DNA of 33,841 bases from Bacteroidota bacterium (GCA_024278075.1 JAJRTW010000085.1:1-33841); one strand, 5' to 3'; counted from the first letter of the stretch, positions 17,915-27,309 are shown. The notes: generated by a model not told the origin, from the letters alone. Translations and numbers: made by a program.

Positions 17915-20900
17915 ATGGAATTCAAACATCTGCACAGAGCTTTTGCAATCTTGGCCTTTCTGACGGCAACGGTAGTATATATGCTGACCGTTCAGCCGAC
18001 TGTACCGTTTTGGGACTGCGGCGAATTTTCGGCAGCATCAATATGGCAGGAAGTGCCACACCCCCCCGGAGCCCCGTTGTTTTTAATGCTAGGGAAATTA
18101 TTTCATATATTTATTCCGTTCGGCGATCCCGGATGGCGTGTGAATTTGGTTTCGGTTTTTTCCAGCGCATTCATCATCCTCTTATTGTATTTGATAAGCG
18201 TTAAAGTAATTCGGAATTTCCGGAAGGAATCGATTGAGACCACTGGCGAAGCCCTGGCCATATACGGCTCGGCTTTTGTCGGTTCGCTGGCTTTGATATT
18301 CAGCGACACCTTCTGGTTCAATGCTGTCGAATCGGAAGTCTATGCACTTTCTGCTTTGTTCGTAGCCATACTTCTATATTTAATGATGAGATGGAATGAG
18401 GTGGCCGACCAGCCCGGCAATGAAAAATATCTACTTGCTATGGCCTATCTCATCGGGCTGTCCACCGGAGTCCACCTGCTGGCTGTATTGACTGTCTTCG
18501 CAATAGTATTCCTGGTTTATTTCAGAAAGTATAAATTATCCTATATGTCATTTATCGTAACCGGTATTATTTCACTAATATTGCTATATATAATCTATCC
18601 GGGAATCGTTAAATATATTCCGGCCCTGCTGGCGGGCCATACCCCCTGGCGAAATGAAGCAAGGGAATATCTGATAGAAGACAGCCCCGTTCTTACTTTC
18701 CTGACAATCGCTGCCGTAATTGGCACTATGTACGCCCTATGGAAAGGATTAAAGAACAAGAAACATATAGTCAATCTTGCGGCAAGCGCCCTGCTGCTGA
18801 TGCTCTTGGGCTATACAACATATACTCAAATACTGCTGCGGTCGAATGCCAACCCGCCAATGAACGAGAACGAGCCGAAGAACCTTACGAAACTAACCGC
18901 CTATCTTGGCCGCGAGCAATATGGCGACGACCCCGCCTGGCCCAGGCGTTTCAAGAGCGATGAGTACTACAGCCGGCACTATATTAAGAAAGATTCCAAA
19001 GGCGAATATATCTACGGGAAATGGTACCCTCCGGAACGCAAGCCGGTTTACAGAAAGGATGGCACAGGATTCACGGTCCCGACATTCAAAAAAGTTAATT
19101 TCATGGGCGAGATGATGTATATGTTGAAATATCAGATAGATCACATGTATTTCAGGTATTTCTTTTGGAATTATGTGGGAAGAATGAGCGATGTGCAGGA
19201 AGCACCGGCTGCATTTTTTAGTAAGGCAGGTGTGGATGAATTAAATTATAGATCCGGCTATAAGGACTTATTCCCAATCCGTTTCTTTATGCTGCCATTG
19301 CTGTTCGGATTAATAGGAATGATCTTCCACTTTTGGCGCGACCCCAAAATGGCTTTTCTGTTTCTGATAACATTTTTGCTGATGGGCGTACTGGCGGCGA
19401 TTGCCCAGCAGCAGCAGATGCCGCAGCCCCGCGAGCGCGATTATTTCTATACCGGGTCGTTCCTGGTATGGTGTATGTGGATTGGCCTGGGCACATACGG
19501 AATAATTGAATGGCTGGCCAAGACTAAGAAGACACCTTTGATAACGGCTTCGGTCGTTGCAATTTCTATTTTGCTGGTGCCGGTCAATATGGCCGTAGGC
19601 GGATGGAAGCTCCACAGCCGGGCCGGGAACTTTATTCCGTTCGATTATTCTTATAATATTCTGCAAAGCACCGAAAAAAATGCAATCATTTTCACCAATG
19701 GCGACAACGACACATTCCCACTATGGTATCTTCAGGATGTGGCCGGTGTGCGGCGGGACGTAAGGGTGGTGAACCTTAGCCTTGGCAACACTTTGTGGTA
19801 TGTGGACCAGCTTAAGAACCGCAGCCCGTGGGGTGCCGAACAAATCCCCTTGAGCTTTGCCGACGACAGTTTGCAGGTTGATGAACTCAGCGACAGAGCT
19901 TTAAATTATGATTTCAGCGAGGCGCAGAATGTATCGATTCCGGTCGACAGGAAAATTCTGGCTGAATATACTGCCGATTCGGCGATTATTGCCAATGGTG
20001 CAATGAACTTCAGGTTCATAGGTAAGCCGTATCAGGAAATGGAAGGCAAACAAATATATCTGGTTCGGATTCAGGACAAACTTGTGCTTGATATTCTGCG
20101 TCAGGTACGCTTCACCAGGCCTGTTTACTTCTCCACAACCGTCGGGCCGGATGCGTTTTGCGGATTGGAGCCATATTTCCGCTACGAAGGAATGGCCATG
20201 AGGATTTGCCCGGTTAAACAAAAAACCGGCAACTTAGAGCCATTCGAGCCGGAGATAATGTGGCAGTCATTGATGAATGTTGATAACAGTGACAATTTCC
20301 ACAAAGAGCCGCATTATGGCTTTAAACTTCGAAACCTCAACAAGCCCTCGGTATATTACGATGAGGTGCACCGCAGGTTGATGATGACATACAGGCACCT
20401 CTACGCTTCGTTTGCCTCGTATATGAAGGCCGACAAGAACGATCCGGACAAGGCAATCGAAATTCTTAATCAAATGAATAATATGATTTCGCCTGTCCAG
20501 TTCCCGATGACTTTCGATATGGAATACAGGATAGCTAAGTTATATGAGGACTGCGGAGAAACGGAGCAGGCAGATAAAATGTACGATTTATGCCTGCAAT
20601 CCTCCCTGGAACTTATCAATAATAATGATTTGCAGCCTGATATTATGCTGTATGAAGCCGCAGGAAGGTATGTTGGGCCTCACCGCTATGCTTCAAGAAT
20701 TTACGAAAGAAACGAAAATTATGTTGACGCAAGGGATGTGCTCGAGAAATTATTAGCGCAGGCCGAGGATTTGAAGAGAAGGTACCAGAATGCCCCAGGC
20801 TATGAGCAGGAGGCAGCGAAAATGGAATACAATATATTCGATATTAAGATGAATATCGATGAATACTATATTGCTGATTTCGAAAAGAACGACGACCTGC

Positions 20901-21052
20901 AGGGGGCGCTCGACAAGGCTAAAAGTATTTATCAACGCTATGCAAAATCGAATGACGCCGCTCAAATGACACTGGGGAGATATGTGGCCGAAAAGATTAA
21001 AGACCTCGAGTCTAAACTCGGAGTTATTGATACATCTGCCGGTTTGCAATAG
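17915..21052 (+). CDS. DUF2723-family multi-spanning membrane protein (putative PMT/GT-C-like glycosyltransferase)
   Basis: Start 'YMLTVQPTVPFWDCGEFSAASIWQEVPHPPGAPLFLMLGKLF' is the DUF2723 hallmark; many TM segments; 1045 aa with a long helical C-terminal region. Confidence 0.93.
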   Translation: MEFKHLHRAFAILAFLTATVVYMLTVQPTVPFWDCGEFSAASIWQEVPHPPGAPLFLMLGKLFHIFIPFGDPGWRVNLVSVFSSAFIILLLYLISVKVIRNFRKESIETTGEALAIYGSAFVGSLALIFSDTFWFNAVESEVYALSALFVAILLYLMMRWNEVADQPGNEKYLLAMAYLIGLSTGVHLLAVLTVFAIVFLVYFRKYKLSYMSFIVTGIISLILLYIIYPGIVKYIPALLAGHTPWRNEAREYLIEDSPVLTFLTIAAVIGTMYALWKGLKNKKHIVNLAASALLLMLLGYTTYTQILLRSNANPPMNENEPKNLTKLTAYLGREQYGDDPAWPRRFKSDEYYSRHYIKKDSKGEYIYGKWYPPERKPVYRKDGTGFTVPTFKKVNFMGEMMYMLKYQIDHMYFRYFFWNYVGRMSDVQEAPAAFFSKAGVDELNYRSGYKDLFPIRFFMLPLLFGLIGMIFHFWRDPKMAFLFLITFLLMGVLAAIAQQQQMPQPRERDYFYTGSFLVWCMWIGLGTYGIIEWLAKTKKTPLITASVVAISILLVPVNMAVGGWKLHSRAGNFIPFDYSYNILQSTEKNAIIFTNGDNDTFPLWYLQDVAGVRRDVRVVNLSLGNTLWYVDQLKNRSPWGAEQIPLSFADDSLQVDELSDRALNYDFSEAQNVSIPVDRKILAEYTADSAIIANGAMNFRFIGKPYQEMEGKQIYLVRIQDKLVLDILRQVRFTRPVYFSTTVGPDAFCGLEPYFRYEGMAMRICPVKQKTGNLEPFEPEIMWQSLMNVDNSDNFHKEPHYGFKLRNLNKPSVYYDEVHRRLMMTYRHLYASFASYMKADKNDPDKAIEILNQMNNMISPVQFPMTFDMEYRIAKLYEDCGETEQADKMYDLCLQSSLELINNNDLQPDIMLYEAAGRYVGPHRYASRIYERNENYVDARDVLEKLLAQAEDLKRRYQNAPGYEQEAAKMEYNIFDIKMNIDEYYIADFEKNDDLQGALDKAKSIYQRYAKSNDAAQMTLGRYVAEKIKDLESKLGVIDTSAGLQ

Positions 21053-21073
21053 GAATGTTAGGAGTTTAGTTTA

Positions 21074-21197
21074 GGCTGTCATTCCCGCCCTTCGACTCCG
21101 CTCAGGGTGACTATTTTAGTGTCATAGTGAGCGGAGTCGAACTATAGACACGATCGGCCCGGCTCAGGATAAACTCCAGCAGGAATGACAGCCTAAA
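21074..21197. repeat. MITE-like inverted-repeat unit TTTAGGCTGTCATTCC...GGAATGACAGCCTAAA
   Basis: 16-bp perfect inverted repeat bounding about 90 bp that itself contains CTTCGACTCCGCTCA / GAGCGGAGTCGAA. Confidence 0.75.
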
Positions 21198-21263
21198 TAA
21201 TCCGTCAAAGTATGCTTGACACGACACTAGTGCATCATCTCAGAATAAATTAATATCTTACGT

Positions 21264-21328
21264 TCCGTCAGTTGTAACAACTGGCGAATGACGACAGTTT
21301 CTATATTGCCAGTTGTAACAACTGGCGA
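21264..21328. repeat. Two REP-like palindromes GTCAGTTG-TAA-CAACTGGC and GCCAGTTG-TAA-CAACTGGC
   Basis: Same family as 4963-4983 and about 17539-17557. Confidence 0.85.
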
Positions 21329-21521
21329 AAGCAAAAGTGTAACAAAGCCGGGGGCTTAGATACAAGGGTTAACATTGCAATTATTTATGAGATGATGCAA
21401 TAGCTACCTTAAACAACCTATCTACCTACGCTACCTGCTTTTTGCGAAGCAGCCTTGCATAATTCAGGGTTACTTCATACTTGCTTTTGCAAAGAGTAAA
21501 GCAAATAAATAACTTTTTTTT

Positions 21522-22229
21522 ATGAATACATCTATTTCATTAATCATACCGGCGTACAACGAAGAGGAAAGGCTTGAAAGCTCGATTTCCACTGCAATTG
21601 ACTATCTTAGTAAATTGTAATATGATTTTGAAATTATCATAGTCGATGACGGCTCGACCGACGGCACGGCAGACAAGGCAGAATCGCTTGGCGGCAACGT
21701 AAGAGTTCTGCGCCAGCCATCGAACAAGGGCAAGGGTGCGGCCGTCCGCAGGGGCATGATAGAATCCACCGGCTCAATCAAAATATTCTCAGACGCTGAT
21801 TTTTCAACCCCAATCTATGAAACTAAAAAAATCCTCGCCAGCCTTAGTAACGGTTACGATATTTGCATTGGCAGCCGGGCGGTGGACGAATCAATGATTA
21901 TGGAGCATCAGCCCTGGTATCGCGAGTTCATGGGCAAAACATTCAATAAGATTGTTCAATTGCTTGTTCTGAGCGGGATCCAGGATACCCAGTGCGGATT
22001 TAAGGGTTTTACTGACCGTGCTGCATCGATTATTTTCCCAAAGACACAGATAGACGGCTTCGGATTTGATGTTGAGGTTTTGTACCTGGCCAGACTGAAC
22101 GGTATGAGGATACAGGAAATACCGGTAGAGTGGTATAACGACGAGCGTAGTAAAGTTGACCCATTCAAGGATTCATACCGTATGCTTCGCGATATTTTCA
22201 GGGTAAGGCAGCTGCACAGAGACAGATGA
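21522..22229 (+). pseudogene. Family-2 glycosyltransferase (dolichyl-phosphate glucosyltransferase-like) with in-frame TAA at codon 33
   Basis: MNTSISLIIPAYNEEERLESSISTAIDYLSKL*YDFEIIIVDDGSTDGTADKAESLGGNVRVLRQPSNKGKGAAVRRGMIESTGSIKIFSDADFSTP... Both sides of TAA (21618-21620) are in the same frame and conserved. Confidence 0.85.
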
Positions 22230-22455
22230 GTATCCAAATCCGCATCCATTAGCTCATATCATTCCATTTCCACCCAAAGCATTATATTCATAGTCACAAA
22301 CTTACTTCCAGCCAAAATATAAGTATAGCATTGATTCCCGCTGTTATTATCAGGTATTCGAGGGATTTGGCTTATTCTTCATAGAGATTACTTTTCCACA
22401 AAACCAATTAATACCATTAAATATTTTTTATTATTAATAATATTTACTAATTTGG

Positions 22456-22480
22456 TGTGGAGAAGTGGGTCAAAGTGGGA
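22456..22480 (+). promoter_or_regulatory. MraZ-type operator: three boxes at 10-bp spacing upstream of mraZ
   Basis: TGTGG-AGAAG-TGGGT-CAAAG-TGGGA; MraZ is known to bind TGGGN repeats separated by 5 nt upstream of its own gene. Confidence 0.7.
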
Positions 22481-22539
22481 CGCTTTTCAACCGATCTTCC
22501 ATATAAGTATTTTACATTCACTACAAATATAGCCAAATA

Positions 22540-22986
22540 ATGGGATTTTTCAAGGGGCAGGAGGTATTTTCAATCGACGCAAAGGGGCGTGTGAACATAC
22601 CGGCAAAGATGCGCAAGTGTATATCGCCGGACGCCGGAGATGCTTTTACCCTGATCCGCGGCAAGGACGATTGCATTGAGGCCTACCCGATGGATGAATG
22701 GCAAAAGATGGAAGAGAAGCTGATGAAGCTAAACCAATACGATAAAAAAAGCAGGTATTTTCTGCACAAGGTTTTGCAATGGGCAGAGGAAGTTACGATT
22801 GATTCGCAGCAAAGAATAATGCTGTCGAAGAAGCTGATTGAATTTGCCGGAATAGAGAAGAAAGTCCTTATCTCGGGCATGATTGACCATATCGAACTGT
22901 GGAATCCCGAAAGTTACGAAGAGTATATGAACAGCCGCGATGTTTCTTTCGAAGCTGCTGCCGAGGAAGTAATGAGTCTGGAATAG
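22540..22986 (+). CDS. mraZ: Division/cell wall cluster transcriptional regulator MraZ
   Basis: MGFFKGQEVFSIDAKGRVNIPAKMRK...IDSQQRIMLSKKLIEFAGIEKKVLISGMIDHIELWNPESYEEY. Confidence 0.97.
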   Translation: MGFFKGQEVFSIDAKGRVNIPAKMRKCISPDAGDAFTLIRGKDDCIEAYPMDEWQKMEEKLMKLNQYDKKSRYFLHKVLQWAEEVTIDSQQRIMLSKKLIEFAGIEKKVLISGMIDHIELWNPESYEEYMNSRDVSFEAAAEEVMSLE

Positions 22987-23221
22987 TGAGCCGGGAGTTA
23001 TGGGTTGCGAGCAAAGGGTGATATAATAAATTGCTCAATAATCAACTGAAAAAAAGCTGCAAGCATCAAGTAGCAGAATTATTGGAAAACTACTTGCAAA
23101 TAAAACTGTAACCTATAACTCGCAGCTTTAAAGATAAAGAACTTAAGCGTGATTATTTCATCAAACAAATATCGGGAAAACAAAACTAATTTCCCGATAG
23201 GGTGTTTGGGATTATAAACAA

Positions 23222-24211
23222 TTGAAAAAGAACAAAAAGCGTAAACCGGGCAAACCCCGGAGCAAAAGGCCGGACAAATCACTTCAAATCAGGTACGACT
23301 ACCACCTGCCGGTTTTTTTGCAAAAAGTTTGTGACTGCCTGGTCACAAAGAACGACGGCATATACGTTGACGGCACACTCGGCGGAGGCGGACATGCTTT
23401 CGAGATCCTCAAAAGGCTCGATTCGGGGGGATTGATTTTTGCCTTTGATAAGGATCCCGAAGCAATAAACCATTGCAAGCTGAAATTCTGCAGCGAACTT
23501 TCAGCTTCGCCGCCAAGGATAAAACTGGTCAACGAGTGCTATAGTAAGGCATTCGGCATAGAGGAGATCAAGGGAAAGGTTGACGGCTTTCTTCTCGACC
23601 TCGGGGTATCATCGCGCCAGCTCGACAGCGATTCGATTGGCCTGAGCTATCGCATAGATTCTAATCTCGACATGAGATTTACGCCCGAAGGAAGAACTGC
23701 CGAAGAGTTTCTGCATGCAGCAAAAGAGGAGGAACTTGAACAAGTTCTTCGCAAATATGGGGAAGAGCCTTTCTCGGGGAAGATAGCGCGGCGGATTGTT
23801 GAAAGGCGCCGCGCTGCTCCCGTTAAAACCACTTTCCAATTGCGAATGATTGTCGAAGAAACCGTTCCTCCCCATTTGGCATTTAAATCTCTTTCCCGCG
23901 TGTTCCAGGCCCTGCGTATTGCAGTAAACGCCGAACTCGAAGTCCTTGAGAATACTTTAACAAATATCATACCAGTTATGGCGCCCGGGGGCAGAATAGT
24001 CGTTTTGTCCTACCATTCGCTTGAGGACAGGATAGTTAAGAATGTGTTCAGAGAAAATAGGCTGAAGAAAAGCGGAGATAATGCCGGCCGGCCGGGCCTT
24101 AAGATTATCACTCCTAAACCTCTGACTCCAAGCCTCGAGGAAATCAGCCAAAATCCGCGGGCACGCAGCGCCAAGCTCCGGGTGGCCGAAAGGGTTTCCC
24201 CCACGAGTTAA
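23222..24211 (+). CDS. rsmH: 16S rRNA (cytosine1402-N4)-methyltransferase RsmH
   Basis: DGTLGGGGHAFEIL, GFLLDLGVSSRQLDS, LDMRF, ALRIAVNAELEVLE, GGRIVVLSYHSLEDRIVK. TTG start. Stop codon lies inside a REP-like palindrome. Confidence 0.97.
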   Translation: MKKNKKRKPGKPRSKRPDKSLQIRYDYHLPVFLQKVCDCLVTKNDGIYVDGTLGGGGHAFEILKRLDSGGLIFAFDKDPEAINHCKLKFCSELSASPPRIKLVNECYSKAFGIEEIKGKVDGFLLDLGVSSRQLDSDSIGLSYRIDSNLDMRFTPEGRTAEEFLHAAKEEELEQVLRKYGEEPFSGKIARRIVERRRAAPVKTTFQLRMIVEETVPPHLAFKSLSRVFQALRIAVNAELEVLENTLTNIIPVMAPGGRIVVLSYHSLEDRIVKNVFRENRLKKSGDNAGRPGLKIITPKPLTPSLEEISQNPRARSAKLRVAERVSPTS

Positions 24212-24230
24212 TACTCGGGGCTATTTATTC
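24201..24230. repeat. REP-like palindrome CCACGAGTTaaTACTCGGGGCTATTTATT overlapping the rsmH stop codon
   Basis: Same family as 4842-4865 and 25552-25580. Confidence 0.7.
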
Positions 24231-24307
24231 TCCCAGCGGCCAGCGATTAACTCTAAGAGTCATCCCCCTTAATCCCCCTTCAAAGGGGGAATTCATCGGA
24301 TAACAGC

Positions 24308-25462
24308 TCAAGTCCCAACCGCCTCTATTTCATCCTCTTTGAAACCGTAGTTGTCCATCCAGTATTTCTTAGTGAATCTAATGCTGCCGCTGCGCGATAT
24401 TTTGATGTCACGGTCAACTGCCTGCATATTCTCCGAATCGCTTAGGATTACCTTGAATAGCGGGTATTCGCTGCCGCCGAAGTTCAGGTCGACGATATAG
24501 CGGATCAGTGTGTTGATGGCCGATTCCACCAGTTTAATATCGGATTGTATTACTTCCTGGCGGATACGGAAATGCGTTTTCGATGCGGCATACGACCCCA
24601 TCTCCAGTTCGGTGGTCAGCGTCTGGGATAATATGGCCTTCGATACTTCGGCATTGCAATGCTTAATCAGATCTTTGTAGAGGTCCACCGAACTCGAGCG
24701 GTTGGCCTCATGCAGTTTAATGTCAATATCCGACGGCGTTACGATGACGGCATCTTCGGTCATATTGGCCAGCTCTTCGGCCAGCTTCCGGGATTCATCG
24801 AAGCTGGCGCCGCGCGTATATTGCCCCGTCAGGATCGGCATTCCGAACTTCTCCATAAAATTCACCCAGAACCGCATTCCGCCGTTCTTGAATGTAACCG
24901 GCCAGTAGCATTTGGAAAGCAGGGCGTTGCCATAAGGATTCAAATAGCCCGGCTCGTACCGCACACAGATGAACTTGCGTTCGGGAAGTTCCACTCCCTT
25001 GGGTTCGCCCTTTTTCCTGAACCGCAGATTTCCTTCGCCATCGAAGAAGAACCATTCCTGAGGTTTGGCCTGTATCTTCTTCGGCAGGAAATATTTCCTG
25101 CCGCCGGCAGTTGTTTCCCAGGTTATTTCGATTGGCTGGAACCCGAAAAGAGGAGCCTCGAGGATGTCGCGAATCACCTGATAGATGTCAAGCCCATTGA
25201 TTATCTTACTGATTTCCCTGACCTTTGCGTCGGACATTCCGTTTGGGATCAGAATATGTTCGAGCGACAGCACACCGCTTTTTCGCGACTGGATGCAGCT
25301 CCACACGTGCGGGTCATTCTTCAGGTCCCTGTATACATCTATGGATTTGCCCGTTCTCGATAGGATTTTATCCGGATTCGGGAGCATTCCGATATAGCTC
25401 ATAAAGGAATAGCGGGAATTCCTGGTGACCAGTTCGCGGGTTAGATTTCTTTTTTCAGGCAT
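24308..25462 (-). CDS. Mu-like phage portal protein (DUF935 / gp29-like)
   Basis: 'LKNDPHVWSCIQSRKSGVLSLEH', 'LEAPLFGFQPIEITWE', 'KFICVRYEPGYLNPYGNALLSKCYWPVTFKNGGMRFWVNFMEKFGMPILTGQYTRG', 'SKAILSQTLTTELEMGSYAASKTH' are typical of DUF935. Confidence 0.9.
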   Translation of the reverse strand: MPEKRNLTRELVTRNSRYSFMSYIGMLPNPDKILSRTGKSIDVYRDLKNDPHVWSCIQSRKSGVLSLEHILIPNGMSDAKVREISKIINGLDIYQVIRDILEAPLFGFQPIEITWETTAGGRKYFLPKKIQAKPQEWFFFDGEGNLRFRKKGEPKGVELPERKFICVRYEPGYLNPYGNALLSKCYWPVTFKNGGMRFWVNFMEKFGMPILTGQYTRGASFDESRKLAEELANMTEDAVIVTPSDIDIKLHEANRSSSVDLYKDLIKHCNAEVSKAILSQTLTTELEMGSYAASKTHFRIRQEVIQSDIKLVESAINTLIRYIVDLNFGGSEYPLFKVILSDSENMQAVDRDIKISRSGSIRFTKKYWMDNYGFKEDEIEAVGT

Positions 25463-25551
25463 AGTATTATTTCTTCGTATAATTAATAATTAGTTATTAG
25501 TCGTTGGTTTAGTATTGCATTGAAAGGTAAATATGACTATACATCCTTTTT

Positions 25552-25580
25552 CCACGAGTTAAAACTCATGGCTATTTATT
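25552..25580. repeat. REP-like palindrome CCACGAGTTAAAACTCATGGCTATTTATT
   Basis: Third member of the family at 4842-4865 and 24201-24230. Confidence 0.8.
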
Positions 25581-25627
25581 CTTGTGCCACCATCGTTTAT
25601 AGCATGGGATAGACTGGCAGGCACTAC

Positions 25628-26080
25628 TCATTTCGCCGCCCCGAGCAGATAGCCCGTAGCCACCCCGCCAAGAATATACGCCGGCACTTCCCACCAGGGC
25701 CGCTCCTTTTCTATTGTTTTGTATATGCTCACCTGCTCGATTGCAATCGAGTCCGGGCTATTTCTAATGGCCACGGAAAACAAATTCTCGGGGTATTGAA
25801 ATTTTGCCGAAACCGTATCCCGCCGCAGTATCGTATCAAGCAATGCAACAAACGGCCTGGTTATAATCACCGTGTCGCGCGTATGAATGATCTTAGTCTT
25901 AACTTTATTGATAATAATTGGCTTTCGGTTAATCGTTCTGATTACGGTGTCGGTAACAATCCTTTCGATTGCATAAGGCTGCTTTACTATAATCTCCTTC
26001 TCCGGCAGGACGTAAATCGCTACTATGAATCCGATTATGATGCAGGATATATATTTCCATATTGAATTCTTCTGTGTCAT
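25628..26080 (-). CDS. Small membrane protein with N-terminal TM and C-terminal glycine-rich hydrophobic segment; possible spanin/lysis accessory
   Basis: MTQKNSIWKYISCIIIGFIVAIYVLPEKEI...WWEVPAYILGGVATGYLLGAAK; lies in the phage module, overlaps the next gene by 4 nt. Confidence 0.55.
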   Translation of the reverse strand: MTQKNSIWKYISCIIIGFIVAIYVLPEKEIIVKQPYAIERIVTDTVIRTINRKPIIINKVKTKIIHTRDTVIITRPFVALLDTILRRDTVSAKFQYPENLFSVAIRNSPDSIAIEQVSIYKTIEKERPWWEVPAYILGGVATGYLLGAAK

Positions 26081-26367
26081 TTATGCTTTCCCCCAATATG
26101 GTTAATGAGCATACGCGAAAACCCGGCAATGCGGGTGCTAATCTCATCCAATCGAAATTGAATGTTAGTGTCCGACAGGTTCATCCGCTCTTCCAGTATC
26201 GCAATTCTTCTTTCATTGGCCGAATGCCTTTTCTCGTCGGCAATCTTTGCATTGAACATCTTCTCCGAGCTTTTTCTGAATTCGGATTTAATCGCCAGGT
26301 ATATTCCGGCAAGAGCCAGCACCAAAGTCAGTATCACAGCAAGCAGTCCTATTAATTCTATATTCAT
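26077..26367 (-). CDS. Small membrane/coiled-coil protein of the phage module
   Basis: MNIELIGLLAVILTLVLALAGIYLAIKSEFRKSSEKMFNAKIADEKRHSANERRIAILEERMN...; ATG at 26367 preferred over the track start at 26406. Confidence 0.55.
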   Translation of the reverse strand: MNIELIGLLAVILTLVLALAGIYLAIKSEFRKSSEKMFNAKIADEKRHSANERRIAILEERMNLSDTNIQFRLDEISTRIAGFSRMLINHIGGKHK

Positions 26368-26546
26368 ATTACCTTTTATATTAATCTTAAAATGTTCATC
26401 AGGCAAATCCCCTTATCCCCAGCCCTTCTCCCTCATGGAGAAAGGAGCTTCGATAGTCAAAATGTTTTCTTTCACCGCTCCAGTCTTGGGAGAGGTGCCC
26501 GGGATGATGGACAGTCCAACTCTTATTGCAAAATCCGGGTTGATTA

Positions 26547-26644
26547 ATGAACTACCCCGCCGCATAGCAGCGGGGATCAATGTTTAACAGAATTTAATAA
26601 TCGCCGCAAGCAGCGGGGAATTAAACCCACAATGTGGGATTAAA
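26547..26644 (-). repeat. About 97-bp triple-hairpin dispersed repeat, copy B (inverted relative to copy A)
   Basis: Reverse complement matches 17602-17697 almost base for base; overlaps the stop codon of the 83-aa ORF. Confidence 0.9.
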
Positions 26645-26891
26645 CGCCAAGAATTGAATTAATTTCTGTAAGTGTCAGGTCAACTCCAGGGAAATTCTTT
26701 TGCTTTATTCCATTGTTGTCATAGAAGAAATACCTGTCCCTGGCCAGATATTCCGTTTCTTCCTCTATGCCATTGGTTAAATCACAAATAACTATATGGT
26801 GATCAAGGTCAATATCCTTGACAATGATATCATCTGCTTTTTTGGACAGTACCATGTACCCGCCGGTTTTAGTTTTTTTGCTTAGTTTCAT
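26640..26891 (-). CDS. Hypothetical 83-aa protein
   Basis: ORF with ATG start, co-directional with the phage module; no family recognised. Confidence 0.45.
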   Translation of the reverse strand: MKLSKKTKTGGYMVLSKKADDIIVKDIDLDHHIVICDLTNGIEEETEYLARDRYFFYDNNGIKQKNFPGVDLTLTEINSILGV

Positions 26892-26912
26892 TGTTAATTC
26901 CTAATTACTTAA

Positions 26913-27177
26913 GGTTTCCTCAAAAGGTAGTTGGTGAAAAAGATTCTAATGCTTATGCTTTAAGGAGAATAACAACCCCCTGAATCCCCCTTTTTTAAGG
27001 GGGAATTTGATCAACTGTTCCCCCTTAAAAAAGGGGGAAGTGAGCCAGGCGAGCAGGGGGTTGTCCTACAATCTGCAAGGCATAAGAGCATAATAAATCC
27101 ATTTCCCTGCACTTTTAAGTTGAATATCTTTTGTAACTACTATACCAATAAACAGTTAGTGCTTTTTGAGGGCAATC
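26913..27177 (+). mobile_element. 265-bp MITE-like element, copy B
   Basis: Direct copy of 17058-17322 with scattered substitutions and the same termini. Confidence 0.8.
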
Positions 27178-27309
27178 TACTAAGCCAATTAATTAATAAT
27201 CACACGAAGTTGGTTGACCATGATCTGAAGCTACTGTTCTATTCGAAACTATCTTGTCATCCCCCTGAATCCCCCTTCTAAGGGGGAATTTGATATATTA
27301 TGCAGTGTG

